Shown here piece by piece: positions 10,894-22,201 of a DNA stretch of 64,000 nucleotides. The notes beneath the pieces were generated by a model. It saw nothing but the letters and a program-made list of their open reading frames with translations. It made no database searches and was not told the DNA's origin. Both the position numbers and the translations under genes were made by a program. The DNA is from Rhizopus arrhizus. Taxonomy: Eukaryota > Mucoromycota > Mucoromycetes > Mucorales > Rhizopodaceae. Each line of letters begins with the position of its first letter. Positions within the stretch are counted from its first letter, which is position 1. The stretch spans positions 1-64,000 of the forward strand of contig JAKZZE010000003.1 in the NCBI GenBank assembly GCA_024220505.1, in the 5' to 3' direction.

Positions 10894-12819
10894 TAAATAG
10901 ATTGCTTTATTATTTTTTTATGACAAATAATATAAAAGAATATATGTTTTTAAGCTTATACTAGTTTATTACTTACTTTATGTTTGCACATGGGTGTAAT
11001 TTGCAATTAGCCATTAGCCATTAGCCATTAGCCATTAGCCATTAGAGATGTTAACATTGCCAGCTTTCTTTATCAAAAAGAACTTTTCAGCAACAAGCAA
11101 CAATATAAGTTTGATATTCTTATAGTTTTATCGTGTTAAACGAAAAACTTTGCTCATGAGGTTCATGTTCGTCATCCGAATGTGTCCCATTAGGAATTCC
11201 TAATGTAAAAAAAAAAAAAAAAAAAACTGACATTAGACTTGGTTGTTATTATTATTTTTATAAGCTTACATTTGACCAGTGCTTGAGCTTTCCCTTTTTT
11301 TTTTGTTTTGTGCCTTTGGCATCTAATGTATTCCATGAAACAAAACAAGGGAGAAAAAAAAAAAGATATTGTTTTACTGCTATAATTTGTTAAGATACCG
11401 ACTTTTTTTTTTTTATTTCAAATAAAAATAAAATAAAATAAAATAACAACCTTCCTCCTAAACATATTGCATTCAAGTAATAAAACTTACTCAAGCAATG
11501 TATTAGTTATCTTTTGGGATACCATTAAATGTAAACTATATGAAAAGCAACAGTTTTTGATTTCTAATATGGATAGACATTGAATAAGTGTAACATTGGT
11601 AAAATAAGGCTACAAAAAAACACCTCTTTTTTTTTTCTTTCGTTTTTTTTTTCTTCTTCTCTTTTTTTGTAAAAGGTAAGTTCTTAATATTATATATATT
11701 CTATTCCAGCTCTAATGATGCTTTTACTGTAGTAAAGATGTATCGGCTGCTTTCTTTATGGTTTGAATGGTCTTTATAAAGTCTTTTTCCCAGGATTATC
11801 ATTGCTTCTTCTTTTCCTTGTTGATATAAGCTTGAGTAGTTTCTTTTTTTCTTTTCTTTTTTTTTCATGGTCCATCTAAAGCAAGGTACTATTACTTTTA
11901 CTACGTACACTCAATAGCTAATAATTATTATAGATGCCTGCTGCTATTTTAGTCGTTTGTATACGCTTAGCTAGTTTTCTTCCCATGGTCTATCTAAAGA
12001 AAGGTACTATTGCTTTTACTACATATACACGATAGCTAATAATCATTATAAATGAATGATGCTTTGCTTTGGCCTCTTCTATCTCTTTTCTGTCTTTGCT
12101 TTGGTTCTTAAGTACTGATGTATTTCCTTCTTTTGCTTTGAGTGTCCAAGTCCTTGAATCCTTGAATCCTTGTGTCTTTGAGTCCTTGAGCTTGGCTTTT
12201 TTTTCTTTTTTTTTTTTTCTTTTGAGAACTTTTTGAGTTCCACGAGATTAATCGATGTATTTTTAGATTAGATGCTGCTGTTCTGGTGACATTAGGTAAG
12301 TCAAGTACACTTTTAAAACGCTACAAGCAAAGAAATACTATGTATTGTTATTATTTTATTTAAATAAAAAAAAGCTATTTTTTATAAACAAAATCCCTAT
12401 TTTTTTGTATATATAAAGCAATATTTATTGCAATATGAATGGTCAATAAAGAAGTATATAAGGCAATATGAGTGGTTTATAAAAGAGCGAAAAGACAAAT
12501 AAAGTAATGATTTACAAAGCGTAATTGGTTACCAAGCACCATTAGATGTCAAATTGATAATAAACAAGAGCCACAACGTAACTGATGAAAGGTCCACCTT
12601 GCAAGATCAGTTAACGAAAAAGTCTCCCAACAGTCTCCTGTGTTGGCCACAAATCTTGCACCATCACATAACCAAAGGGCGAACAATAACTTACACGATT
12701 TGTGGCAGAGACAGGAGGCTGTGCGTGGATAAATCTCTTACCTGATTGTACACGATTGTAAATTATTTCGCAAGATTGATAAACGATTTGTTACCCAATT
12801 TACACTATTATTTGCAGTG

Positions 12820-13258
12820 TGAATCACCGAAAGGTCCGGGTGACGTAGACCGAAATAGGCTTATGTATGGGTCGGACGGTTATTTGACCCTGAGTGCTGG
12901 TCGTGCTGAGACTGAAATGATGGTGGAAGTTAAGGGTTCTCAAAAGGGTTCTTATCCTAATGCTTGATCAATCGATATTCAAGATGTTAATGGTGGCCTT
13001 ATGTATTTTTTGAAGAATAATGGTGGTCCCATTTAAATTGTAGAAGTATAACGGAGTGTCTAGCAGCCAATGAAAAGTATAAAAGGATTACAAGTTTTTA
13101 TTGAATAAACAATATACAGTCTTCTCTTTATTTTTTTACTTTATTCTTTTTACACTTACTTTACGCCTTTAAAGTCAATACTAGTTCTCTTTTTCCTGGT
13201 TACTGTTTTAAATTTCAAGCTATTCAAGGTAAAGCATAATCAGGGGAAAAGCATATAT
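12820..13258 (+). repeat. Right flank of E2, arm of a large inverted duplication
   Basis: Nearly identical, in reverse, to 19089-19526 beside E4. It begins TGAATCACCGAAAGG and ends near GCATAATCAGGGG. The 73-residue ORF crossing the E terminus (12746-12967) is identical in protein sequence to its inverted partner (19379-19600), which shows how recent the duplication is. A TATAAAAGG (about 13080) followed by AATAAAC (about 13105) gives it an LTR-like or promoter-terminator look, but no LTR boundary could be fixed. Confidence 0.75.
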
Positions 13259-14676
13259 CACATTGATACTATGGTAAATTTTAGTAAACTCAATTTGAAA
13301 AGAATATTTTCACTGCACCCAATCACCGTTATCCAAGTTGATAAAGTTGATCTTTTTTGATAGTGGTAATTCTATTAAATGAGTGAGAACTCGGATTTAA
13401 ATGTTAGAAAGCTGATTTTTATATCAGAAGAAAGCTTGAAAAAAATAGATTGTAAATCTATGAAAATAATCAAAAGTATATAATATGTTTGTTGAATAAA
13501 AAGACATTGTATTTTTTAAAAAAATAAATAATTTTCTGTTGTGCTACATGATGCCATACAAGATTACAAATTGGGAAGACTATGCTTTTTCAACTTCAGT
13601 GCAATATTTTTTAACTTCAACAAAGATCGAAAACACAGTTCTATTGGCCTACAAGCTCGGAAATCCAAGTGATTGAGTCGTGGCGTTTTCTTTTCAAGCA
13701 TTCTTCGGCTCTCATGTCGTATTTTACAAAAAAAAAAAAACTTTGTTTAATACAAAAGGAGATTTATTTTGGTTACTAATGAACAAAAGAAAAAAAAAAA
13801 GAAAGAAAGAGTAAAGAGGCACATATGAATAAGAGGGATGAAACTCTTATATAAGTGTATAATATCGCTATAATAATAAGTATAAAAGTATGTGTTTATA
13901 AATTGGAACAAAAACAAAAGAATGTGAATATAGTAGAAAATTTAAAAGATTGAATAAAATATATAAAAAAAGAAGGATTCTTTTGGCTCTAAAGAAGCTA
14001 AACTTGTTTTAAAGCTGAAAAAGATATGTTTTAAATAGTAAGATCACGGCATAAAAAAGACAGAGTATTTTTGATAATCAATTTTATTTTTTGAGAGTAA
14101 AGAAAAAAAAAAGGCGGCAACGGAATGAATGTCTATTATGCTACATGTCTTGAGATTTCTATGAAAAGGTTAAAAAACAAAAGAAAAAGTATATTGTTAC
14201 TGAGTACTTTTGAAAAAAAAAAAAGTTGCAATGTTGAAATTGTAAAAAAAAAAAATTACATTCCCAGCATTGACATTACAAAAGGAATCTCCATTCAATG
14301 TATTGTTTAAACTTGAATAAAAAAAGGAGTGTTTTAAATTTGGGTTTTAAAAAAAAAGTACTTTAGAAATTTTTTCATTAAAAAAAAAATAAAAGTGGAC
14401 CAAATATGACGAAGGTGGAAAGCATCAAACAGAAATCTAAAAAAAGATTCAAAGCCCACGATATAAACGGCAAACTGACTTTATCTGCAACCAAATCTAC
14501 TATCCAGCGATTGCTGGTATGATGTAAGTATCCTGGCTACACCAATCAAAAGCTTTTGTTTTATTTTTAGAATTTCAACTGAATTTCAATACTCCTTGGC
14601 TGTTGCTTTTGAAATCATATATAAGCGCGTAAAACAATAGATCAAGTTTATAAAATAATCTTTTATTATATTTACA
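13259..14676 (+). other. AT-rich stretch upstream of the Plavaka-like transposase
   Basis: No convincing gene. Many A-runs. CACTGCACCCAATCACCG at 13311 begins with the same CACTGCA as the E termini and could be the left end of the transposase-bearing element, but no matching right end is seen because the gene is truncated. Confidence 0.3.
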
Positions 14677-16209
14677 ATGAACTCTTCAACCCAATACAGA
14701 TTTAAATGCTACTGTGGCCAATGCTCTGAAGGAGAAATTGGCAAGTACCAATTGGTTACTCGATGGACTCTTGCTCGCCATAAAAAAAAAGAAGCTGCTA
14801 AAGGTAGTTTACTTACATTTAGATAGTATTTTTACTGACGCGTTATATATAAATAGATGAAGCAGAAAAGGTTCAAGAAGTTGATGCCAATAATGAGATA
14901 ATTGAAGCAAATAAAAATGATTCTGATGAAGACAACGCAGAAGACGTTTCAAATTGGGAAGTGATTGAAAACGATGAAGTGAATTTATCTGACAGTATGG
15001 ATATTGTTGAATTTGATATGCCTCAAGGTAATTATTTCCTAGAAGTGTGTTACTTTTATGAAAAATGCATTACTTTGTTAAATTTTTAGTTGAAATCGAG
15101 GGATTCCAAAATGATATTGTTGCTTTTATTGCTGTCTTCTTGACATACTTCCAGTTATTTTTGTTATCCGAATATGCTGCTGAAATGGTAATGAAATTTG
15201 CCAATGATCTTGCTTTTCTCTTAAACCATCAACCAATTTTTCCCGCAAAATTGGATACCATGCGTAATGCTGTTGGAATCGATTATACTTACAAGGGCAT
15301 GTTTCGCCTTGTTGTCTGTCCCGAATGCCATACCCTATATCAGCCTGAAGAAGTACACTGTGATTCGAAGTGCACCTTTTCTGAATTTCGCATCACATGT
15401 AATACCCCACTCTTCAAGCCTGTTACGGTTGGTGCAAGCAAGATGTATGCCAACAAGGTCTCTGCATTCAATTCCATCAAGTATGCTTTGACTGTGATGT
15501 TCTCACGACCAGGCTTTGAATCAGCAATTGAAGCATGGCGCTATCGTACTCGTCATAACAACACTATGTATGATATCTATGATGGTCAATTTTGGAATGA
15601 ATTCATGGATAGAGATGGTAATGTATTTACCAGTCAAGCTAGATCTCTTTTGTTCACTTTGAATGTCGATTGGTTTCAATCTTCAAAAAGAACCGTGTAC
15701 TCTGTTGGTGCTGTTTACTTGACGATAAATAATGTTCCAAGATCCATCAGATACAAAAAAGAAAATATCATCTTGGTTTGTGTTATTCCTGGACCCAAAG
15801 AGCCCAAAGACACACAAATCAACAACTATTTATAAGTTTTGGTAAAGGATCTGAAGGAGCTTTACTATGGTGACTTTTTTACCTGTGCAGCTGATTCTCC
15901 CAATGCTCCTGTCCAAGTTCGTGCTGCTCTGTTCTTGATTGCTTGCGATATTCCTGCTAGCCGAAAGGTTAGTGGGTTTACTTCATTCAATGCAACTGTA
16001 CCTTGTAATAAATGCTCAACAGCATTTCCTGCTCGTTGTAATACAAATCTTTAACGTGATTTTTCTTTTGGTCTTGAAGATCTTGATGCTTGGTCACTCC
16101 GTACCAATATTGAAAATCGTCATCATGCAAGAAATTGGAAAGAAGCATCTACAAAGAAAAAAAGGGCTGACTTGGAACAGAAATTTGGTACTCGTTTTTC
16201 TGCTTGTCA
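14677..16209 (+). pseudogene. Plavaka/Tnp2-type (CACTA-like) transposase, three exons, two nonsense codons, 3' truncated
   Basis: ATG at 14677 starts a Cys-rich N-terminus (YRFKCYCGQCSEGEIG) followed by an H-containing segment. Introns 14804-14856 (53 nt) and 15028-15089 (62 nt) have GT-AG ends and keep phase, joining to an acidic region and then the core at 15090. The core has a CPECHTLY...CDSKC zinc-binding pattern (about 15320-15380), TLNVDWFQSSKRTVYSVGAV, ILVCVIPGPKEPKDTQIN, and RAALFLIACDIPASRKVSGF followed by a PCNKC motif. These match the layout of fungal Plavaka/Tnp2-like transposases of the CACTA superfamily, known to me from family knowledge. In-frame TAA codons at 15833-15835 and 16052-16054 break it. 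The frame otherwise continues (RDFSFGLEDLDAWSLRTNIE) until the LTR fragment V2 at 16210, so the C-terminal catalytic part is missing. Confidence 0.75.
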
Positions 16210-16337
16210 TGTTTTGACATGTCAATAAGATACAGTCTTATCATTCTGTACTAAATCTTTACAAATGTGTTTGAATAAGAATAGAACCTGATAGCTGTCA
16301 CTGCCCTAAACAGCCAAGTTTTACTTTCATCTCAACT
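16210..16337 (+). mobile_element. LTR V, fragment (V2)
   Basis: About 128 bp starting TGTTTTGACATGTC, matching the first part of V1 at 49910 with few differences; similarity stops near 16337. It truncates the transposase gene. Confidence 0.65.
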
Positions 16338-17282
16338 GTTTTAATCGCAAGATTAAATAAAAAATTAAAATCCTTCTTTATTGCAGATTTCTTTATATTG
16401 CAAAAGGGCCGCGCTTTATGGATAAAAAGTTGGCATCTATTTATATTCTTTGTGAGCGTAGATATAAAAGATATAGACTCGGTCACGATGTCGTGCTGAA
16501 GAACCAATGATTAAGCTAAAGCTTGTGGATGTTCTAATATATGCATCTGAAATTGAACAATAGAAATAATAACCAGTCAATTAACTTTGATCTAATTACT
16601 TTTGGGGTTGACAATTGATTAGACTCTCTAGGATGACAGATACTGATCTTATTGTTCTAAATTTGGAAAAGTGTGGAATTGTTCAATCATAGTTTAATCT
16701 TTTGTGTATCGTTATTTATTTTAATACAACTGATATCATATAGAAAATAACTATGTTTACAACAGGCGCAGAAAGAAAAAAATACGTTTTGTGCGAACGG
16801 TTTTGCTGGCCACTGTATAGTATGTGGACGGTAAATCTTTCACAGATCCAATAAATCCTTTCTAATTTAAAATGCTTTGTCGACTGAAAATATACCTTCA
16901 AAGGTGGTATGCTCACTTTCGTTTTCAGGGACGGCTGTTGGTTGTTGCATGACTTCGGCTGCTTGTCTTCTGGACTCTATTTTTTTTTTTTTTTTACATT
17001 AACACGAGTGCGTTTATACGAAAAAATAAAAATTATAACCTCTTCCTCTGAATTTGTCTAGACGCTTATGGGTAAGAACAGTTCTCTTTGCAAGTCTTCT
17101 AAATCCACCCGGATGCATGCTGCATTCGGTACAAGTGCAAGCGATTTTAATGTTGTTGATGTTGTTCATTTTGAAGAATTTAGTATTTTGTAAAGAAATA
17201 AAGAAGGAAAAAAAAAATGCGCCTGATAAAAAACGAGTAGTAAATTTGCAAAAACAGTCGGTGCTTAAACAATGAAATAAGG
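16338..17282 (+). other. No clear gene; isolated Tc1/mariner end
   Basis: AT-rich. At 16786-16815 the sequence ends GGTTTTGCTGGCCACTG before TA, which reads as the right terminal repeat of a Tc1/mariner element; no partner end or transposase is seen nearby. A short open stretch near 17068-17200 (GKNSSLCKSSKSTRMHAAFG) could be a gene fragment but I cannot assign it. Confidence 0.35.
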
Positions 17283-18523
17283 CAGTAAAACAACTTCTTT
17301 TTTTTTCCCTTGTTTTGTTTCATGGAATACTCTAGATGCCAAAGGCACAAAACAAAAAAAAAGGAAAGCTCAAGCACTGGTCAAATGTAAGCTTATAAAA
17401 AAGTAATAACAACTAAGTCTAATGTCGGTTTCTTTTTTTTTTTTTTTTACATTAGGAATTCCTAATGGGACACATTCGGATGACGAACATGAACCTCATG
17501 AGCAAAGTTTTTCGCTTTAACACGATAAAACTATAAGAATATCAAACTTATATTGCTGCTTGTTGTTGAAAAGCCCTTTTTGGTAAAGGAAGTTGGCAAT
17601 GTTAACATCTCTAATGGCTAATGGCTAATTGCAATTTACACCCATGTGTAAACATTGTTATGTTCTGGTAAAGTAATTAAGGATAACGATAAAACCAAAG
17701 AATACTTTTTGAGACTGAACTTTATTTAAGACAATCTTAATTGTTAAAAAGAAATCATTACAAAGTCCACTATTTATATTCTTCTATCAGTTGGCGGGTA
17801 AATGAGTAGTTATGAGCGTAGATCCAATAATTGACATGTTTGATTGAAGAATGATCACTGAATCGATTATGAAAATTTTTAATTCGTTGTTTTTATAGAT
17901 CTTATTGTTCTTTAACTGATCTGGGAGAATTGTCCCGTCTTCATTGAGAGGAAAGATATATTTATATGAAATGCCTCCAGTCAGATCAAAGTTGACTAGG
18001 TACCTGATCCATTATTATTCATTTACAGAAATGATGAATAATAAAGGTCATGACTTATTTATTGTTCATGTTTACTTTATAGAATGAATCTAATTGTGAT
18101 AGTTTTATATAAAAAGAAGAAGATTATATTTTATTTGATAAAGATTTAAATTATTATCTTCTATCAGTTTTAATATACTTCTTTTAGTTGTGATTATTCA
18201 ATGTCCGTTATGATCAGACGCTGTTCTACAACAAACATAAAGTAAGTAATGAACTAGTATAAGCTTAAAAGCATATATTCTTTTATATTATTTGTCATAA
18301 AAAAATAATAAAGCAATCTATTTACTTGAAAAACAAAAAAATTGTGCATGTATCTATTAATTATAATTGCCTTGTAACAAGATGTTAACAAAGCTTCTTT
18401 TTTTTTATTCTTTTTAGAATATACTCGTATTCTTGTTATAATGTACAAGCATTTGTATTTTTATAAAACACGTTTACTGTTAGGTTATTGTTTTCATTTG
18501 AATAAGGAACCTTTTATTGCTAT

Positions 18524-18567
<44 letters not shown>

Positions 18568-19036
18568 AGGTCTTTTTTTTTAACTTTGTCTTTTTTTTTT
18601 TACTTCTAATTTTCCAGCTTCAAATGAACTAAGCTAAAGATCGCAGACTGCCTTCCTAATATGTATTCTTTTGATCAAAATAATCACAATGTGTTTTTGT
18701 TTTCCGCATTTTGCCCTTAAAAATAAAAAAAAGAAAATATCGATCTTTCAACGATAGAGGAGAACAGGCTTTCCAAAAAGAGATTATTTGAAAAAAAAAA
18801 GACACTTTTTTAAAACATGAATAACTCTATGAATACTTGCACCACAAAAAAAAATAAAATTGTTAGATTTCTTTATTTTTTTCGCACCTAAACCTTTTTT
18901 CAAAATTCAAAAAGGTGCAATGCAGAGCATTTTAATTTTTTTCGTTTAATTAAAATTATTCAGAACGTTGAAATTTTGATGTTAGCAGTGACTGACAATG
19001 ACTGATAATGTTGAAAATCACTAATTATTTGCAGTG
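17283..19036 (-). mobile_element. Element E copy 3 (E3), truncated, interrupted by solo LTR X1
   Basis: Reverse-oriented copy ending ATTATTTGCAGTG at 19036. It holds the CATTAGGAATTCCTAATG palindrome (17450-17467). Similarity to E2 and E4 starts near 17283 (GCAGTAAAACAAC), so its other half is missing. Next to its terminus lies a tRNA-like remnant. The stretch at about 18322-18332 is the empty site for mariner element 1. Confidence 0.7.
17656..18233 (-). mobile_element. Solo LTR X1
   Basis: 578 bp, ends TGTT...AACA, with a 5-bp target duplication AACAT (17651-17655 and 18234-18238). The unoccupied sequence AAACATAAAGTAAG is present in E5 near 24270. On the minus strand it has a TATA-like ATATAAATAG and an AATAAAG signal, so the LTR points left. 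Very similar to X2 (54100) and X3 (55778). Confidence 0.9.
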
Positions 19037-19088
19037 AACCTCCCGAATGATAGGCAGATGTTCTAACCATTTGCACTATTTCCACATG
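19037..19088 (-). pseudogene. tRNA-like remnant (possibly tRNA-Asp) cut by E3
   Basis: On the minus strand the stretch has a perfect A-box consensus (TAGTGCAAATGG) followed by GTTAGAACATCTGCC and TATCATTCGGGAGG, which resembles the anticodon arm of a tRNA-Asp (CTGCCTGTCAC type) with substitutions. It then runs directly into the E terminus where the T-arm should start. Stem pairing is imperfect. This is a weak call. Confidence 0.3.
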
Positions 19089-19526
19089 ATATATACTTTT
19101 CCCCTGATTATGCTTTACCTTGAATAGCTTGAAATTTAAAACAGTAACCAGGAAAAAGAGAACTAGTATTGACTTTAAAGGCGTAAAGTAAGTGTAAAAA
19201 GAATAAAGTAAAAAATAAAGAGAAGGCTGTATATTGCTTATTCAATAAAAACTTGTAATCCTTTTATACTTTTCATTGGCTGCTAGACACTCCGTTATAC
19301 TTCTACAATTTAAATGGGACCACCATTATTCTTCAAAAAATACATAAGGCCACCATTAACATCTTGAATATCGATTGATCAAGCATTAGGATAAGAACCC
19401 TTTTGAGAACCCTTAACTTCCACCATCATTTCAGTCTCAGCACGACCAGCACTCAGGGTCAAATAACCGTCCGACCCATACATAAGCCTATTTCGGTCTA
19501 CGTCACCCGGACCTTTCGGTGATTCA
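19089..19526 (-). repeat. Left flank of E4, partner arm of the inverted duplication
   Basis: Reverse complement of 12820-13258 with very few differences. The two arms are about 5.8 kb apart and enclose the Plavaka-like pseudogene and E3. Confidence 0.75.
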
Positions 19527-22199
19527 CACTGCAAATAATAGTGTAAATTGGGTAACAAATCGTTTATCAATCTTGCGAAATAATTTACAATCGTGTACAA
19601 TCAGGTAAGAGATTTATCCACGCACAGCCTCCTGTCTCTGCCACAAATCGTGTAAGTTATTGTTCGCCCTTTGGTTATGTGATGGTGCAAGATTTGTGGC
19701 CAACACAGGAGACTGTTGGGAGACTTTTTCGTTAACTGATCTTGCAAGGTGGACCTTTCATCAGTTACGTTGTGGCTCTTGTTTATTATCAATTTGACAT
19801 CTAATGGTGCTTGATAACCAATCACGCTTTGTAAAACAATACTTTATTTGTCTTTTTGCTCTTTTATAAACCACTCATATTGCTTTATATACTTCTTTAT
19901 GAACCACTTATATTGCTTTATATACTTCTTTATCGACCATTCATATTGCAATAAATATTGCTTTATATATACAAAAAAATAGGGATTTTGTTTATAAAAA
20001 ATAGCTTTTTTTTTTATTTAAATAAAATAATAATAACAATACATAGTATTTCTTTGCTTGTAGCGTTTTAACAGTGTGCTTGACTTACCTAATGTCACCA
20101 GAATAGCAGCATCTAATCTAAAAATACATCAATTAATCTCGTGGAACTTTAAAAGTTCTCAAAAGAAAAGAAAAAAAAAAGCAAGCTCAAGGATTCTAGG
20201 ATTCAAAGACACAAGGACCAGGGCACTTAAAGCAAAAGATGGAAGTACATCAGTACTTAAGAACCAAAGTAAAAACCAGGAAAGAAACAGAAAGAGGCCA
20301 AAGCAGAGCAGCATTTATCTATAATAATTATTAGCCATCGTATATATATCGTAAAAGCAATAGTACCTTTCTTTAGATAGACAAGGGGAAGAAAACTTGC
20401 TAAGCTTTTACCAATAAGTAAAAAAAAGGAAGCAGCAGGCATCTATAATAATTATTAGCTATTGAGTATATGTAGCAAAAGTAATAGTACCTTGCTTTGG
20501 ATGGACCATGAAAAAAAAAAAGAAAAAAAAAGATACCAGTCAAGCTTATACCAACAAATAAAAGAAGAAGCAACTACAATTCTGGGAAAGAGACTTTATA
20601 AAGACTATTTAAACCATAAAAAAAGCAATCGATACATCTTTACTAAAGTACAAGTACCATTAGAATAGGAATAGAATACATATGTAATATTAAGAACTTA
20701 CCTTTTATAAAAAAGAGAAGAAAAAAAAAGAAAAAAAAAAGAGAAGTGCTTTTTTTGTAGCCTTATTTTACCAATGTTACACTTATTCACTGTCTATCTA
20801 TATTAGAAAACAAAAACAATTGCTTTTCATGTAGTTTACATTTAATGGTATCCCAAAAGATAACTTATACATTGCTTGAACAAGTTTTATTACTTGAATG
20901 CAATATGTTTAGGAGGAAGGTTATTATTTTATTTTATTTTATTTTTTTTTACTTGAAATAAAAAAAAAAAGTCGGTATCTTAACAAATTATAGCAGTAAA
21001 ACAACATCTTTTTTTTTTCTCCCTAGTTTTGTTTCATGGAATACACTAGATGCCAAAGGCATAAAACAAAAAAAAAGGAAAGCTCAAGCACTGGTCAAAT
21101 GTAAGCTTATAAAAAAGTAATAACAACCAAGTCTAATGTCGGTTTCTTTTTTTTTTTTTTTTTTTACATTAGGAATTCCTAATGGGACACATTCGGATGA
21201 CGAACATGAACCTCATGAGCAAAGTTTTTCGCTTTAACACGATAAAACTATAAGAATATCAAACTTATATTACTGCTTGTTGTTAAAAAGCCCTTTTTGA
21301 TAAAGAAAGTTGACAATGTTAACATCTCTAATGGCTGATGGCTAATGGCTAATTGCAAATTACACCCATCTGCAAATACAAAGTAAGTAATGAACTAATA
21401 TAAGCTTAAAAACATATATTCTTTTGTATTATTTGTCATAAAAAATAATAAAGTAATCTCTTTACTTGAAACCAAAAAAATTGTGCTTGTATTTGTTAAT
21501 TATAACTGCCTTGCAACAAAATGTGAGCAGAGCTTCTTTACTTTTTATTCTTTTGATAATATACACGTATTCTTTTGTTATAATGTAAAAGCATTTGTAT
21601 TTTTATAAAACATATTTGTTCTTAGATTATTGTTTTCATTTGAATAAGGAATCTTTTATTGCTATGCTCTTTTTTTTTTTTTCACTAGGTCTTTTTTTAA
21701 CTTTGTCTTTTTTTTTTTACTTTTAATCTTTCAGCTTCTTTTTTTTTTTTTTTACTAAACGCAACTATTTTGTTACGCCCTGTTACACATTGCTAATGAG
21801 CTACGCTAAAGATCACAGATTGCCTTCCTAATATGTATTCTTCTGTACAAAATAATCGCACGGTGCTTTTGATTTCCGCATTTTGCCCTCAAAAATAAAA
21901 AAAAGAAAATATCGGTCTTTAAACAATGGAGAGAAATACGCTTTCCAAAAAAAGATCGTTTGTAAAAAAAGACATTTCTTTAAAAATGTGAATAACTCCA
22001 TGAATATTTACCCTACAAATAAAATAATAACATCGTTAAATTTCTTTATTTTTTTCGCATCTAAATCTTTTTTCAAAATTCGAAAATGATCAATACAGCA
22101 AGATTTAATTTTTTTCACGAAAAAAAGTAGCAATTTGTTACCCAAACGAAGAGCAATCTTGCGCAATCCGGTACCTAATTGGAACGATTATTTGCAGTG
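19527..22199 (-). mobile_element. Element E copy 4 (E4), complete
   Basis: Starts CACTGCAAATAAT at 19527 and ends ATTATTTGCAGTG at 22199 (2673 bp). Contains, in reverse order, the 33-bp units, the units of about 110 bp, the palindrome (21167-21184) and CATTAGC-type repeats. No coding gene. It abuts E5 with only AT between the two termini. Confidence 0.78.
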
Positions 22200-22201
22200 A
22201 T

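Larger units (their letters stand above)
8507..12819 (+). mobile_element. Element E copy 2 (E2), complete, with a nested Tc1/mariner
   Basis: Bounded by CACTGCAAATAAT at 8507 and its inverse ATTATTTGCAGTG ending at 12819. Removing the mariner (9246-10893 plus one TA) leaves about 2.66 kb, close to E4 (2.67 kb). Shared landmarks in order: left terminal 700 bp, CATTAGC-type short repeats (about 11010-11045), the perfect palindrome CATTAGGAATTCCTAATG (11188-11205) beside an A-run, units of about 110 bp, 33-bp units and the right terminal region. No protein-coding gene belongs to E itself. CACTG-type short termini suggest the CACTA/Plavaka superfamily, but no 3-bp target duplication is visible. 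The left half is nearly identical to E3 and the right half to E4. Confidence 0.75.

Noticed and set aside
12746..12967. 73-residue ORF, duplicated at 19379-19600
   Set aside because: It crosses the E terminus into the flank, has no motif, and its identity in both copies is explained by the recent inverted duplication.
13630..13725. Possible tRNA-like stretch (CCAAGTGATTGAGTCGTGGCG)
   Set aside because: No complete cloverleaf, no B-box.
17054..17275. ORF starting near 17054 with SRRLWVRTVLF
   Set aside because: Short, ends in a lysine-rich A-run; no homologous frame seen.
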